NCBI GenBank assembly: GCA_025060675.1
Contig: JANXBI010000059.1
Coordinates: 1 to 64,000 of the forward strand
Length of the DNA: 64,000 bases
Direction of reading: 5' to 3'
From: Candidatus Caldatribacterium sp.
GTDB lineage: Bacteria; Atribacterota; Atribacteria; Atribacterales; Caldatribacteriaceae
Positions 1-8,406 of this stretch are shown here, in pieces. The position numbers and the translations under genes are program-made. The notes under the pieces were generated by a model, which had not been told where the DNA came from, ran no database searches, and saw only the letters and a program-made list of their open reading frames with translations. The number at the start of each line of letters is the position of its first letter. Within the stretch, counting starts at the first letter, position 1.

Positions 1-99
1 ACAGAGGACTTGATTTCCTGGGTTGTACAGTACCACCTTCAGGAAGTAGGCGGAATATTCACTTTTCAAGGTGCGCTCTGCCCTGGTTCCCCCAGGGCA
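1..99 (-). ncRNA. Candidate structured small RNA or long leader, cut by the left edge
   Basis: A strong leftward promoter (106-134) would start a transcript near position 99. The first bases form a perfect 7-bp hairpin (arms 92-98 and 80-86, loop 87-91). A second helix can form between CACCTT (about 68-73) and AAGGTG (about 33-38). The first 100 bases of the transcript hold no convincing reading frame: the GTG near 63 meets a stop after a few codons. From memory, 6S RNA lies close to rarA in Bacillus, so 6S RNA is one candidate. The isolated 5' hairpin is not typical of 6S, however, and the 3' half is outside the window. Another untranslated leader is equally possible. Confidence 0.35.
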
Positions 100-105
100 A
101 GAGAT

Positions 106-134
106 AATTTAGCACAGGGGTTGAGAATTGTCAA
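106..134 (-). promoter_or_regulatory. Sigma-70 type promoter reading out of the left edge
   Basis: On the minus strand TTGACA (129-134) is followed by exactly 17 bases and TAAATT (106-111), close to the vegetative consensus. It lies just beyond the rarA stop codon, so it serves the transcript running to the left. Its spacer shares two sequence blocks with the rplM promoter at 56115-56143. Confidence 0.7.
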
Positions 135-170
135 CAAGGGAGACAAGCTGGTTTAGCAAGATACTCGCAC

Positions 171-1484
171 TTACCCACGGCTACCCCAGAGAAGAGCAAG
201 GCGCTTCGCAAGGATCCTCTCATACCCCCGATCCGTAGGGCGGTAGTACACCCGCCTCCCCAGAGCTTGGGGAAAATAGTCCTGTTCGACAAACCCACCT
301 GGAAAGTCATGGACATACTGATACTCTTTCGCATACCCCATCTTACGAAGGAGATTCGTCGGAGCATTTCGAAGATGGAGAGGGACAGGAAGTGAACCGT
401 GCTTTCGTACATCCTCAAGAGCTTCTTGAAGCGCTCGATAGGAAGCATTGCTTTTTGGAGCACAAGCAACGTACACCGTCGCCTGTGCGAGAGCAAGTCG
501 ACCTTCAGGATCTCCGAGAAAATCAAAAGCTTCCAGCGCTGCAAGAGCGATCAACAATGCCTGCGGATCGGCATTACCCACATCCTCTGAAGCACAAGCA
601 ATAAGGCGACGCAAAATAGCATGAGGATCTTCGCCCGCTTCGAGCATCCGAGCAAGCCAGTACAAAGCGGCATCTGGATCACTTCCACGAAGACTCTTAT
701 GGTACGCTGAGAGGAGGTTATAGTGTTCTTCTCCTGCCTTGTCGTAAAGGTATGAGGTTTTTTGGAAAATACCCTTAAGGAAAGCAATATCAACAATTTT
801 TTGATCTTCCCACTGCGCAAAAGACGCTGCCGTTTCAAGCATGTTAAGAGCTCGACGGGCATCACCATCAGCAAGGTACGCAATCCACCACAGGGCTTCT
901 TCTTCAAAAGGTGGTGCCTTGCCTTTGAGTCCCCGTTCTTCTCTAAGTGCTCGCTGCAAAAGGGTAAAGAGATCCTCAGGAGGAATCTCCCGAAAAAGGA
1001 TAACCTGTGCTCGTGAGAGAAGTGGGGGAATGATTTCGAAGGAGGGATTTTCTGTGGTAGATCCAATCAGCGTGACAACACCCTCCTCCACATATGGCAA
1101 GAGAAGACTCTGTTGCCCCTTATGGAAACGATGAATTTCATCGATAAAGAAAACTGTCTTCTTCCCTCGGAATTTTAGAACACTCTCAGCTTCCTGAACT
1201 GCTTCACGAATCTCTTTCACACCTGAAGCCACAGCACTGAGAGAGACTATTCGATATCCGCACGATTCAGCAAGGATAAAGGCCACAGAAGTTTTTCCTG
1301 TTCCTGGGGGACCCCAAAAGATGAGAGAAGGAAGAAAACGAGTCTCAACGATCCGGCGTAAAAGACCACCGGGGCCGGTCAAGTGCGGCTGACCCACAAC
1401 TTCATCTAAGGTGCGAGGACGTAAACGAAAGGCTAAGGGTTTTGTTTCCTCGCGAGTTTCAAAAAGCTCGCCTTCTTTGAAAAT
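171..1484 (-). CDS. rarA: Replication-associated recombination protein A (RarA/MgsA AAA+ ATPase)
   Basis: AAA+ ATPase of the RarA/WRNIP1 family, a clamp-loader relative acting at stalled replication forks. Counting from the start chosen here (437 residues), the Walker A GPPGTGKT is near 58-65 and the Walker B IDE near 114-116; the C-terminal tetramerisation region follows. The first ATG/GTG/TTG in frame is GTG at 1397, but that would cut off the conserved segment PLAFRLRPRTLDEVVGQ. The frame stays open to a stop at 1524-1526 and contains no ATG, GTG or TTG upstream of 1397. ATT at 1484 has AAGGGG eight bases upstream and gives the family's usual length, so I use it. Last gene of its leftward block, 47 bases after the preceding orphan. 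Confidence 0.93.
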   Translation of the reverse strand: MFKEGELFETREETKPLAFRLRPRTLDEVVGQPHLTGPGGLLRRIVETRFLPSLIFWGPPGTGKTSVAFILAESCGYRIVSLSAVASGVKEIREAVQEAESVLKFRGKKTVFFIDEIHRFHKGQQSLLLPYVEEGVVTLIGSTTENPSFEIIPPLLSRAQVILFREIPPEDLFTLLQRALREERGLKGKAPPFEEEALWWIAYLADGDARRALNMLETAASFAQWEDQKIVDIAFLKGIFQKTSYLYDKAGEEHYNLLSAYHKSLRGSDPDAALYWLARMLEAGEDPHAILRRLIACASEDVGNADPQALLIALAALEAFDFLGDPEGRLALAQATVYVACAPKSNASYRALQEALEDVRKHGSLPVPLHLRNAPTNLLRKMGYAKEYQYVHDFPGGFVEQDYFPQALGRRVYYRPTDRGYERILAKRLALLWGSRG

Positions 1485-1531
1485 GCGAGACGCCCCTTTC
1501 CGTAGAACCTCTGTTCTACAGAATTATACCC

Positions 1532-1879
1532 CTAAGAACCAAAGAAAACAAGGCTGCCATCGCCGGAAGGCGAAAATGTGTTTTGATAGCCTTTCAACAT
1601 CTCCTGAAACAGTGCAAGGCCTTTTTCAACCTCTGCGAGCCAAAGGAGGGTACTCGGTGAGAGATGCACAAGGTTCTCCCCTAGGAGCTTCTTCAACGTT
1701 TCGAGAAAAGACATCCCGCTGAGGAAAAAGGCCTTCATATCTTCAGGTTGAAGATCACAAAGCTCAAGAAGATAGGCTTTTACACTCTCTTGAAGAGTGT
1801 ATTCTTCAAGAGGTATGTACCCTTCTTGAGGACAAGAGTCTATAAGGGACTGAATGATTTCTCTAAGTCGTTGTTCCAT
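1532..1879 (-). CDS. Hypothetical protein, 115 aa
   Basis: I do not recognise this protein. It is 115 residues, rich in Leu and Glu, with amphipathic helical character throughout and no signal peptide or membrane segment. It contains two Cys (CPQEGY near residue 16 and LCDL near 41) but no metal-binding pattern. It overlaps the 3' end of the threonine aldolase gene by 17 bases, which suggests translational coupling, and rarA follows. Its tight packing between two real genes on the same strand supports it being a gene. The function is unknown. Confidence 0.6.
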   Translation of the reverse strand: MEQRLREIIQSLIDSCPQEGYIPLEEYTLQESVKAYLLELCDLQPEDMKAFFLSGMSFLETLKKLLGENLVHLSPSTLLWLAEVEKGLALFQEMLKGYQNTFSPSGDGSLVFFGS

Positions 1880-2915
1880 TGCCTAGCACCTCCTGAACAA
1901 TGGCCACCGCGGTAAGTATGTCTTCCCTCGTGACCTCTTTTGAGGTCACAAACCGAACAACAGTTTCTGAAACCGGGGTCACAAGCACTCCTTTCTCCTT
2001 AAGGAGCGAGGCAAAACGATGTGCTGTAAGACCCTTTCGACAGATATGGAGGAGAACAAAGTTTGTCTGGACCTTTGAAAGATCAACCTCGAGACCATCA
2101 ATTTCCACTAACTTTTCGGCAAGAAGACGAGCATTTTCATGATCTTCCGCAAGACGAGCAATATTCTGCGGAGAAAGGGCGACAATACCACAGGCACAGA
2201 GCCATCCAGTTTGACGCATACCTCCCCCAAGCATTTTCCTGTACCGTTTGGCCTTTTCAATAAATTCTTTTGGCCCAGCGAGAATCGAACCGACAGGAGC
2301 ACCAAGGCCCTTGGAGAGAGAGATCATGACTGTATCGGCACAAGAGGCGATATCCTTTGGAGGAACCCCGAGATACACTGAAGCATTGAAGAGGCGAGCC
2401 CCATCAAGATGGACTCCAAGGCCTCTCTCCTCAGCAAGCTCCTTAATGGCCTGCAGCTTCGAAAGGGGAGGGACAATTCCTCCATAGCGGTAATGCGTAT
2501 TTTCAAGGCAGATAAGGCGGGTACGAGGATAATGAATGTCTCTCGGACGTATTGCTCGACGAATGTCTGCAGGGTCTGGAGCCCCATCCTCGCCCCGAAT
2601 GGTCCGTATCATAAGCCCAGCAATAGCTCCAATCCCCCCAGTTTCTGAGGTTCGGATATGAGCATTTTCCTCAAGGATAACTTCATCCCCTCGGTCAGTA
2701 TGCGCAAGAAGGGCAACAAGATTTCCCATCGTGCCACTGGGAAGAAAAACGCTGGCTTCTTTTCCCAAAAGAGACGCTGCTAAAAATTCAAGCTCATTTT
2801 GCATAGAATCCTCTCCATACACCGCGTCCCCTAAGGGAGCCCGAAAGGCAAAACACTTCATTTCTTCCGTCGGCAGGGTAATGGTGTCCCGGCGGAGATC
2901 AATGACCTTCCGCAT
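1863..2915 (-). CDS. ltaE: Low-specificity L-threonine aldolase
   Basis: Fold-type I PLP enzyme that cleaves L-threonine or L-allo-threonine to glycine and acetaldehyde in the cytoplasm. At 350 residues it has normal family length. The N-terminal DLRRDTITLPTEEM, the VYGED segment, the HLDGARLFNA motif (about 169-178; Asp171, Arg174) and the PLP-lysine context SLSKGLGAP (Lys202) match the family. It lies 12 bases after the tetR gene and overlaps the next orphan, so it is probably co-transcribed with the exporter block, although no functional link is evident. Other beta-eliminating lyases of the same fold are the alternative. Confidence 0.92.
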   Translation of the reverse strand: MRKVIDLRRDTITLPTEEMKCFAFRAPLGDAVYGEDSMQNELEFLAASLLGKEASVFLPSGTMGNLVALLAHTDRGDEVILEENAHIRTSETGGIGAIAGLMIRTIRGEDGAPDPADIRRAIRPRDIHYPRTRLICLENTHYRYGGIVPPLSKLQAIKELAEERGLGVHLDGARLFNASVYLGVPPKDIASCADTVMISLSKGLGAPVGSILAGPKEFIEKAKRYRKMLGGGMRQTGWLCACGIVALSPQNIARLAEDHENARLLAEKLVEIDGLEVDLSKVQTNFVLLHICRKGLTAHRFASLLKEKGVLVTPVSETVVRFVTSKEVTREDILTAVAIVQEVLGNGTTT

Positions 2916-2927
2916 ACTACCCCGTCC

Positions 2928-3506
2928 TTACGCCAAGAAAGCAGTAAAAACCTCTTTCAGAAATTCACGATCTTCCTCTGCTATAGTCCTACCTTCTCTG
3001 AGCTCTTCTATACAGTATCCTCCAATACTCGAAGTCACAACTCGAAGCAGAGTGTCTCCAGAAACCTTTTTCCCAGCTTTCGTAGTAATCTCTCCGATTT
3101 TCTCTGCTACTCTCCTTCGAAGATCGCGCAATTTCTGGATAATCTCCTCAAAGTACTTACAGGATTCTTCGTGAGAAAGAAGGTCAAAAGCAGCACGTTG
3201 GAAAACGACAAAAAGATCGCTCTTCTGGGAGAAAAAGTCGCAGTAGCAATCGACAAGCTTCACAAGGATCTCCCGGGCATTCCCTCTTGAGAGATTGGCT
3301 TCTAAGGCTGTGGCAAGTTCCTCAAGAGCTTCGTGTACAATCTTCATCAAGAGGTCTAACTTACTCTCAAAGTAATAATACACGGTGGACTTCTTCACTC
3401 CTGAGAGATGTGCTACGTCCTCAAGGGTAGCGTCGAAGAAGCTTTTTTCAGCAAAAACTTTTTTAGCTGCTTCAAGGATTTTCCGTCTTGTCTCTTCCAA
3501 TCTCAT
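2928..3506 (-). CDS. TetR/AcrR family transcriptional regulator
   Basis: A 192-residue TetR-type repressor. The N-terminal helix-turn-helix is clear (LEDVAHLSGVKKSTVYYYF, about residues 28-46), followed by an all-helical ligand-binding domain. It follows the outer-membrane barrel gene almost directly; ATG at 3506 or GTG at 3509 could start it. As the last gene of the exporter operon it probably represses that operon: an inverted repeat of the kind TetR proteins bind sits over the operon's transcription start at 8355-8368. The ligand cannot be told from sequence. Confidence 0.9.
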   Translation of the reverse strand: MRLEETRRKILEAAKKVFAEKSFFDATLEDVAHLSGVKKSTVYYYFESKLDLLMKIVHEALEELATALEANLSRGNAREILVKLVDCYCDFFSQKSDLFVVFQRAAFDLLSHEESCKYFEEIIQKLRDLRRRVAEKIGEITTKAGKKVSGDTLLRVVTSSIGGYCIEELREGRTIAEEDREFLKEVFTAFLA

Positions 3507-3510
3507 CACC

Positions 3511-4776
3511 TCAGAAGCTGTGCTTTACTTCAAGGTACACCTCTTCTCCAACCCCTCCAAGTCTACTCTCCGAAGAACCTCGAGAAAAGGCGTACCGAAA
3601 CGTAAGATTCCAACTATCCCCCAGCTTATACTCCGTTCCAACAACCCAGACCATGCTTCCGTCTTCAATGCTTGTCACCCAGTTTGCAAACGGTTTCCAC
3701 CTACCATTCTCACTCTGCCAGTCCACATGTACGTATCCATAAGATGAAACGTTTTCCCCTTCCTCCCAAAAACTCCCCAAAAGGTACGCAACGCTCAAAT
3801 ATACGTTATCCCAGGAATAATCCATCCCAAGACTTGCTTTCCAGTACGGCGCCTCGAAAATCGGGGTGGTAATCCGTCTACCTTCTGGAAGCGTCACCGT
3901 GTTTACCCATCGCTCCGGAACAATCCAAGCTACATCGCCTCGAAGCGTCAAACCCTCTACTCCTGCAAGTGTTCCTTGAAATTCAAAACCAAGAATAGAC
4001 CTTTTCGGATACCCAGAGTGAATCTGGACATTCCAAACCCCCTCAGGAAGTGAGGAAATAACCGTTTCCTTCGGGTACGCAGAAAGGAAATAACTTTCGA
4101 CGTAACTCAACGCGATATCAAAAGAACCAAGAGACCCTCGAGCCCGAACTGCCCATATAGGATGCGCAAAGCTAACAGGCGGCTCTTCTTTCACAAGAAC
4201 CACATTTGTTCTCTCAGGTGCAACCCCAAAGGGAAGAAGCGAGGATACCAGAAGCTGTTTCTCAACGGGTTCAGGAATGAAATGAGCGACAAAGTAAGGC
4301 TGGCAAAAAATCTCAAGTGACCATACATCGCTCAGGTACCACTCGAAGTCAAAAGCAGGGACAGGAATCTTCTCCCCGAGCATGGCGTCACTAAGGTCCC
4401 GAGAAAAGGGCCGAGGATTAAGCACATCAATGGGACTCATAACATCTGAGGCTCCCCAAGCCATTTCAAGGAGACCAACTCGAAAATCCGTTGTCTCCAA
4501 CGGAACTTGAATGCCTTGAAGACTTACCTCTCGAATCCTAAAGGGACGAACATTCTCTTCATCTTGGTACCTCAAGAGAAAATCCATACTACCGAAGTAT
4601 TTATCGCTCAAAGATACTGTTGAAGAGACATCTACTGTCATACCATAATCAAAATCTTCCCTAAGAAGGCTGTAGCGTCCCCAGAAAGCGACATTTCCCT
4701 GAACTTCGAGAGCTCCAACAAACGACCCGAAAAGGACCGAAACGCCGACCAACGCTACTACTGGAAGCTTTTTCAT
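3511..4776 (-). CDS. Predicted outer-membrane beta-barrel protein
   Basis: A 421-residue exported protein with a signal peptide (KKLPVVALVGVSVLFGS, cleavage expected after about residue 22) and alternating amphipathic strands typical of barrels (for example GRYSLLREDF and NLTFRYAFSRGSSESRL). It ends in HSF; the terminal Phe is the usual outer-membrane insertion signal. I chose ATG at 4776 because GAGGGTGG precedes it and the signal peptide starts there; the frame extends upstream to 4860 into the carrier gene. It follows a LolA-like gene and an RND exporter, a combination resembling DUF1302-type barrels paired with MMPL pumps. It is probably the outer-membrane partner of that pump. Confidence 0.78.
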   Translation of the reverse strand: MKKLPVVALVGVSVLFGSFVGALEVQGNVAFWGRYSLLREDFDYGMTVDVSSTVSLSDKYFGSMDFLLRYQDEENVRPFRIREVSLQGIQVPLETTDFRVGLLEMAWGASDVMSPIDVLNPRPFSRDLSDAMLGEKIPVPAFDFEWYLSDVWSLEIFCQPYFVAHFIPEPVEKQLLVSSLLPFGVAPERTNVVLVKEEPPVSFAHPIWAVRARGSLGSFDIALSYVESYFLSAYPKETVISSLPEGVWNVQIHSGYPKRSILGFEFQGTLAGVEGLTLRGDVAWIVPERWVNTVTLPEGRRITTPIFEAPYWKASLGMDYSWDNVYLSVAYLLGSFWEEGENVSSYGYVHVDWQSENGRWKPFANWVTSIEDGSMVWVVGTEYKLGDSWNLTFRYAFSRGSSESRLGGVGEEVYLEVKHSF

Positions 4777-4792
4777 CAGGGCCACCCTCTTC

Positions 4793-5554
4793 CTACAACG
4801 TTGGGCGTTGGATTGTACGAACGCTGAAGAAGTCATCAGGCAGAGGAATATCCTCTTCAACGGTACTTGCTTCCATACGGGTAGTATGGTTTTCTTTTAC
4901 ATCCTTCAGAGAAAGCTTAAGAATCTGGATGCTTCCATCCTCCTTCTCCCGAACCTCATGTACCTCAAGAGTCTTCCAAAGATTTCCAGCAGTGTCAAAA
5001 AAGTCGATCTTCTTAAAGTAGAACTTCGCTTTATCAACAACCATAACAAGTTTTCCGTACTTTGAGTCCGGCTTTTTTGGTACAAGCTCAAGATAGTAAT
5101 TCACCTCATCTTCCCCCCGAAGAACACTGTCGTAGTCTTCTTTTCCATACCCTGCCGAGAGATCGTCATAGCTAAAGTCAGTTCCCATGAACTTCTCACC
5201 CTTACTCGAGCCAGCGATAAGGCGAACCTTCTTGTACGCAGGCATATAGAGGTAGATCTTTTCCCCACTGCGAAGACTCAAAAGTGTCACACCCTTTACG
5301 TCAGCGGGACTCAAAAAGCGGAAGATAACAGAAATTTTATCATCGCCTTCATCTTTCAAATACATGACCATTTCCCGGACTTCTTCTTTCCCCGAAGCGT
5401 CAACGAGTACAATTCTTCCAACTGTTTTCTGCGTCGTAAACTGCGTACGTCGAGCCTCCACCTCGTCGAGAATGTCCTGAGCAGTAAGAGCAAAGACAAG
5501 CCTGCTCACAAGGAGAAACGCAAGAAGTAACAATACCACAAGAAACCGCTTCAT
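4793..5554 (-). CDS. LolA-like outer-membrane lipoprotein-sorting protein (COG2834 type)
   Basis: A 253-residue secreted protein with an N-terminal signal peptide (FLVVLLLLAFLLVSRLVFA), then a LolA/LppX-like half-barrel fold: ILDEVEARR, the DKISVIFRFLSPADVKGVT segment, the YMPAYKKVRLI strand and a central GTDFSYDDL motif. Members of this subfamily are found with MMPL/RND pumps and are thought to ferry lipids or lipophilic molecules across the periplasm. Its start overlaps the exporter stop by four bases (ATGA), so it is translationally coupled. General lipoprotein transport, as with classical LolA, is less likely given this context. Confidence 0.85.
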   Translation of the reverse strand: MKRFLVVLLLLAFLLVSRLVFALTAQDILDEVEARRTQFTTQKTVGRIVLVDASGKEEVREMVMYLKDEGDDKISVIFRFLSPADVKGVTLLSLRSGEKIYLYMPAYKKVRLIAGSSKGEKFMGTDFSYDDLSAGYGKEDYDSVLRGEDEVNYYLELVPKKPDSKYGKLVMVVDKAKFYFKKIDFFDTAGNLWKTLEVHEVREKEDGSIQILKLSLKDVKENHTTRMEASTVEEDIPLPDDFFSVRTIQRPTL

Positions 5555-8331
5555 GGAGCTGAAACCCCCTTTCTCTTCAAACCTTCATTTCCAAGATACT
5601 CCTCAAGGTGAAGTAAAAGCGAAAGAGCTATGAACGTATAAAAAACACCAAGAAGAAGTACCGTTGCCACAAGAGCACCAAAAATTCGTAACATGTGGAT
5701 TCTGGAAAGAGCCATGACATATAACCCTCCAGCGACCCCTAAAGCGTTAAGGAGGATACCCCTTCCCGTATTCAAGAGGGTCACCTTGAGAGCCCGAGGG
5801 CCAGGGTTGGCAGATACCTCTTTGTACCAACGAGCTGAGAAGTGAATAGCGTAATCAATACCAGCACCAATAGCAATACTTGCTACCATAAGCGTGGCTA
5901 CGTTAAGAGGAATTCCAAACCACCCCATGACACCAAAAGACGTGGCCACAGTAAGGAGAATAGGAACCATAGCAATGCTCGCTCGACGCAGAGAAGCAAG
6001 TTGCACTAAGAGAAGACCGAAGACAATAGCAAAAGCTAAAACCATGCTCTCCACTTGCTGGCCAAAAAGCATTTCGTTCACACGGTTGCTAATAATCGGA
6101 GTCCCAGTGATTCGATACGTAACAGTAATATCCCCTGCTTCATCTTCAACATAAACTTCTTCGTCAAGGATCTCATACAGAGCGAAGTCGCACTCCTTTC
6201 CCAAGCTTCCACCCTGGAGCTCCTCAAGTCTCGAACGGAATGCTTTAACTTTCTCTCCTTTGGCAACTCGTTCAAGGGAAACGGAAAGTACCTCACTAAG
6301 GTACACGGCGCTCTCCTGGTCAAGACCAAGATCTTCCCAAAGCACCACTTTGATAGGAATTCCCCTTGCAAGAGCCTGAGCAAGGACCCTTTGAACATCC
6401 TCTGCCTCAAGACCGAGGTCTTCTATCTCTAACCGCGCGTCACGAACAACCTCTGTGAGGAAAGAAGGATCAAGGGTCACGAAGTCCTGCCAAGGCTTTT
6501 TAAGAAACTCACGAACAACAGTCTGAAGCGTATCTCTAGGGAGAGTTACGCCAAAGAGGGTAAGATCATTAACAATGGTTTGCACTAACGCATTCTCCGC
6601 AATGGAATCCCCAAGTGGAACCTTTTTCACGCGTCTCGGTCGGCCAGCAAGGAATTTCCTCACCTCTTCGAGTTCTCTTTTGAGCTCTGCGGAAGTTGTT
6701 TCCTCAGCCCTAAATTCAATTATCGTCTCTCTTCCATCTTCAGAAATTCTCCCTCTCAAGTACTCGCTATCTTCCACAAGAAACCAAAGATTTCGGATTT
6801 TCTCTTCATTAGCAGGTATCGCCCGCCATCCCTCCATCGCCTCATTAAGATCAAGGAGAAACGAAGCGAGAGAAGAAGGCTCTCGAAAATTATTAAACCG
6901 CTTCAAATACTGAGTAACACGAACCATTTCCCGGAGAACAAATGGTTCCTTAAGGTTTTCTGCAGTCACACAAAGATAGTTGTAGTCTGTACCTCCAAAG
7001 CGACTCTTAAAGTATTCGACGAGTTTTGTTATCGGGTGTTCCCTGCCCATTTGCATCCGGATGGTAGTTTCCACTTGAATTCTCGGAATGCCTGCACAGA
7101 GAAAGAGCGTAACAGCCACAAGAAAGGCAAAAACAACATACCTTCGGTGAAGCAAGGAATGGCTTAGGAAAAGAAGGAAACGGTGAAAATAATCGTTTTG
7201 CTTTTCCCAAGAAGCCTTGACCCTATTCCCTAGATGAACAGGGAAAGCTGCGTAAAATGCCCCAAGAGAAAACGTTGCAAGAACCATGCCAAAAAAGACA
7301 CCCAAAGCAGCATAGAGACCAAAATCGGAAACAGGCCGGATAGCAGCAGAAAGGAGCGAGAGAAATCCACCCATGGTAGTGAGAGCACTCATCAGGATAG
7401 GCAAGAATACACCTTTTAGAGTCCGCTCAACGGCTTTCGCGTTCCCAGCCAAAGCTTGCTCCTCGTGGTACCGGTTAATAAAATGAATTCCATATGCGCT
7501 AGTCAGAGATAAAAGTAGTACCGGAAGTGATGCAGAAATAACGGTGAAAGTTTTCCCAAAGAACATTGCCACCCCCATGGCCCATAAGGCAGCAAGGAGC
7601 GCAATCAAAATTGGAAGAAGAGTCCCCCGAACGTTTCTAAAACCCCAAAAGAGTATGGCAAGAAGTACTCCTCCAGCGACGGGAGTCAAGAAACGCATGT
7701 TCCGTCGTGCATCTTTCGACATTTCATCTGTGATGATACGCGGCCCAAAAAAGGTCACATGCACGTTTTGAGGGACAATTGTGCGCACGACTTCCTCTAC
7801 GTCCCGGATCGCTTTACCTTGATCAGCGGCATCAAAAAAAGAGACGAGGATAATTGTTCCTTTCCCGTCAGGGGTGACGATTTTTCCCCAAATAAGATCG
7901 TTGTTTTGGAGACGGTTTTTAAGATCCTTCGCTTCTTCAACGCTCTCTGGAAGTGCCTCAACGATCTCTCGAACCTCTACGCCATACTCTGTAGCCACAA
8001 TCTCTGGCATGTTGGTGAGTGCGGTAACCTTCTTCACCGCAGGAAGACTCTCTATCCGCTCAACGACTTTTTGGAGAAGGGATAAATTCGCAGGAACGAA
8101 GAGGTCTTCAAACTCCAAAGCCACAATAACACTTTTCTCCTGGAAGCCCGTAAACTTTTCCTCTAGAGATTCGTAGAAGGAAATTTCTGGATCGTCTCCA
8201 GGGAGATATTTGGTAATATCATCCTCAAAGCGAATGTCTCTGAGCTTCCAAAGGAAGAGGAGCGTCAGGAAAATCGTAATTCCAAGAATAGGCCAAGGGT
8301 GCTCTTCTATCCACCGGGCGAAGCGCTCCAT
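5551..8331 (-). CDS. RND superfamily exporter, MMPL/HpnN-like
   Basis: A 926-residue inner-membrane protein with the duplicated RND layout: one N-terminal helix, a large periplasmic loop (about 40-205), five helices (about 210-380), a second helix and loop, then a C-terminal helix bundle (about 735-905). The segments SLPVLLLSLTSAYGIHFINR and SIAIGAGIDYAIHFSARW are the paired conserved helix-4-like motifs of the MMPL/patched type. Proton-driven export of lipids or hydrophobic compounds is the usual role. It is first in an operon with a LolA-like carrier, an outer-membrane barrel and a TetR regulator, so it likely moves a lipid or amphiphile toward the outer membrane. The substrate is unknown. 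Confidence 0.9.
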   Translation of the reverse strand: MERFARWIEEHPWPILGITIFLTLLFLWKLRDIRFEDDITKYLPGDDPEISFYESLEEKFTGFQEKSVIVALEFEDLFVPANLSLLQKVVERIESLPAVKKVTALTNMPEIVATEYGVEVREIVEALPESVEEAKDLKNRLQNNDLIWGKIVTPDGKGTIILVSFFDAADQGKAIRDVEEVVRTIVPQNVHVTFFGPRIITDEMSKDARRNMRFLTPVAGGVLLAILFWGFRNVRGTLLPILIALLAALWAMGVAMFFGKTFTVISASLPVLLLSLTSAYGIHFINRYHEEQALAGNAKAVERTLKGVFLPILMSALTTMGGFLSLLSAAIRPVSDFGLYAALGVFFGMVLATFSLGAFYAAFPVHLGNRVKASWEKQNDYFHRFLLFLSHSLLHRRYVVFAFLVAVTLFLCAGIPRIQVETTIRMQMGREHPITKLVEYFKSRFGGTDYNYLCVTAENLKEPFVLREMVRVTQYLKRFNNFREPSSLASFLLDLNEAMEGWRAIPANEEKIRNLWFLVEDSEYLRGRISEDGRETIIEFRAEETTSAELKRELEEVRKFLAGRPRRVKKVPLGDSIAENALVQTIVNDLTLFGVTLPRDTLQTVVREFLKKPWQDFVTLDPSFLTEVVRDARLEIEDLGLEAEDVQRVLAQALARGIPIKVVLWEDLGLDQESAVYLSEVLSVSLERVAKGEKVKAFRSRLEELQGGSLGKECDFALYEILDEEVYVEDEAGDITVTYRITGTPIISNRVNEMLFGQQVESMVLAFAIVFGLLLVQLASLRRASIAMVPILLTVATSFGVMGWFGIPLNVATLMVASIAIGAGIDYAIHFSARWYKEVSANPGPRALKVTLLNTGRGILLNALGVAGGLYVMALSRIHMLRIFGALVATVLLLGVFYTFIALSLLLHLEEYLGNEGLKRKGVSAP

Positions 8332-8354
8332 TTCCCCACCTCCAAGAGTGATAA

Positions 8355-8402
8355 ACTGACCGTTCAGTCGAAAATTATACTGTAGATCCTCTCTTTCTGC
8401 AA
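8355..8402 (-). promoter_or_regulatory. Exporter operon promoter with TetR-type operator
   Basis: On the minus strand TTGCAG (8397-8402), a 17-base spacer and a perfect TATAAT (8374-8379) form a strong promoter. Five bases after the -10 element lies an interrupted palindrome, ACTGA-4-TCAGT (8355-8368), covering the expected transcription start. This is a typical TetR-family operator position, so the tetR gene at the end of the operon probably controls it by feedback. Confidence 0.75.
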
Positions 8403-8406
8403 TTGT

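Noticed and set aside
28..41. T-box-like AAGGTGGTAC on the minus strand
   Set aside because: Only part of the T-box consensus matches, the CCGCG part is missing, and it would lie less than 75 bases from the promoter, too close for stem I and the specifier loop.
1..156. Plus-strand open frame from the left edge ending at 156, as a possible C-terminal CDS fragment
   Set aside because: The same bases hold a near-consensus minus-strand promoter and hairpin, and the peptide shows no family features. It cannot be fully excluded because the 5' part is outside the window.
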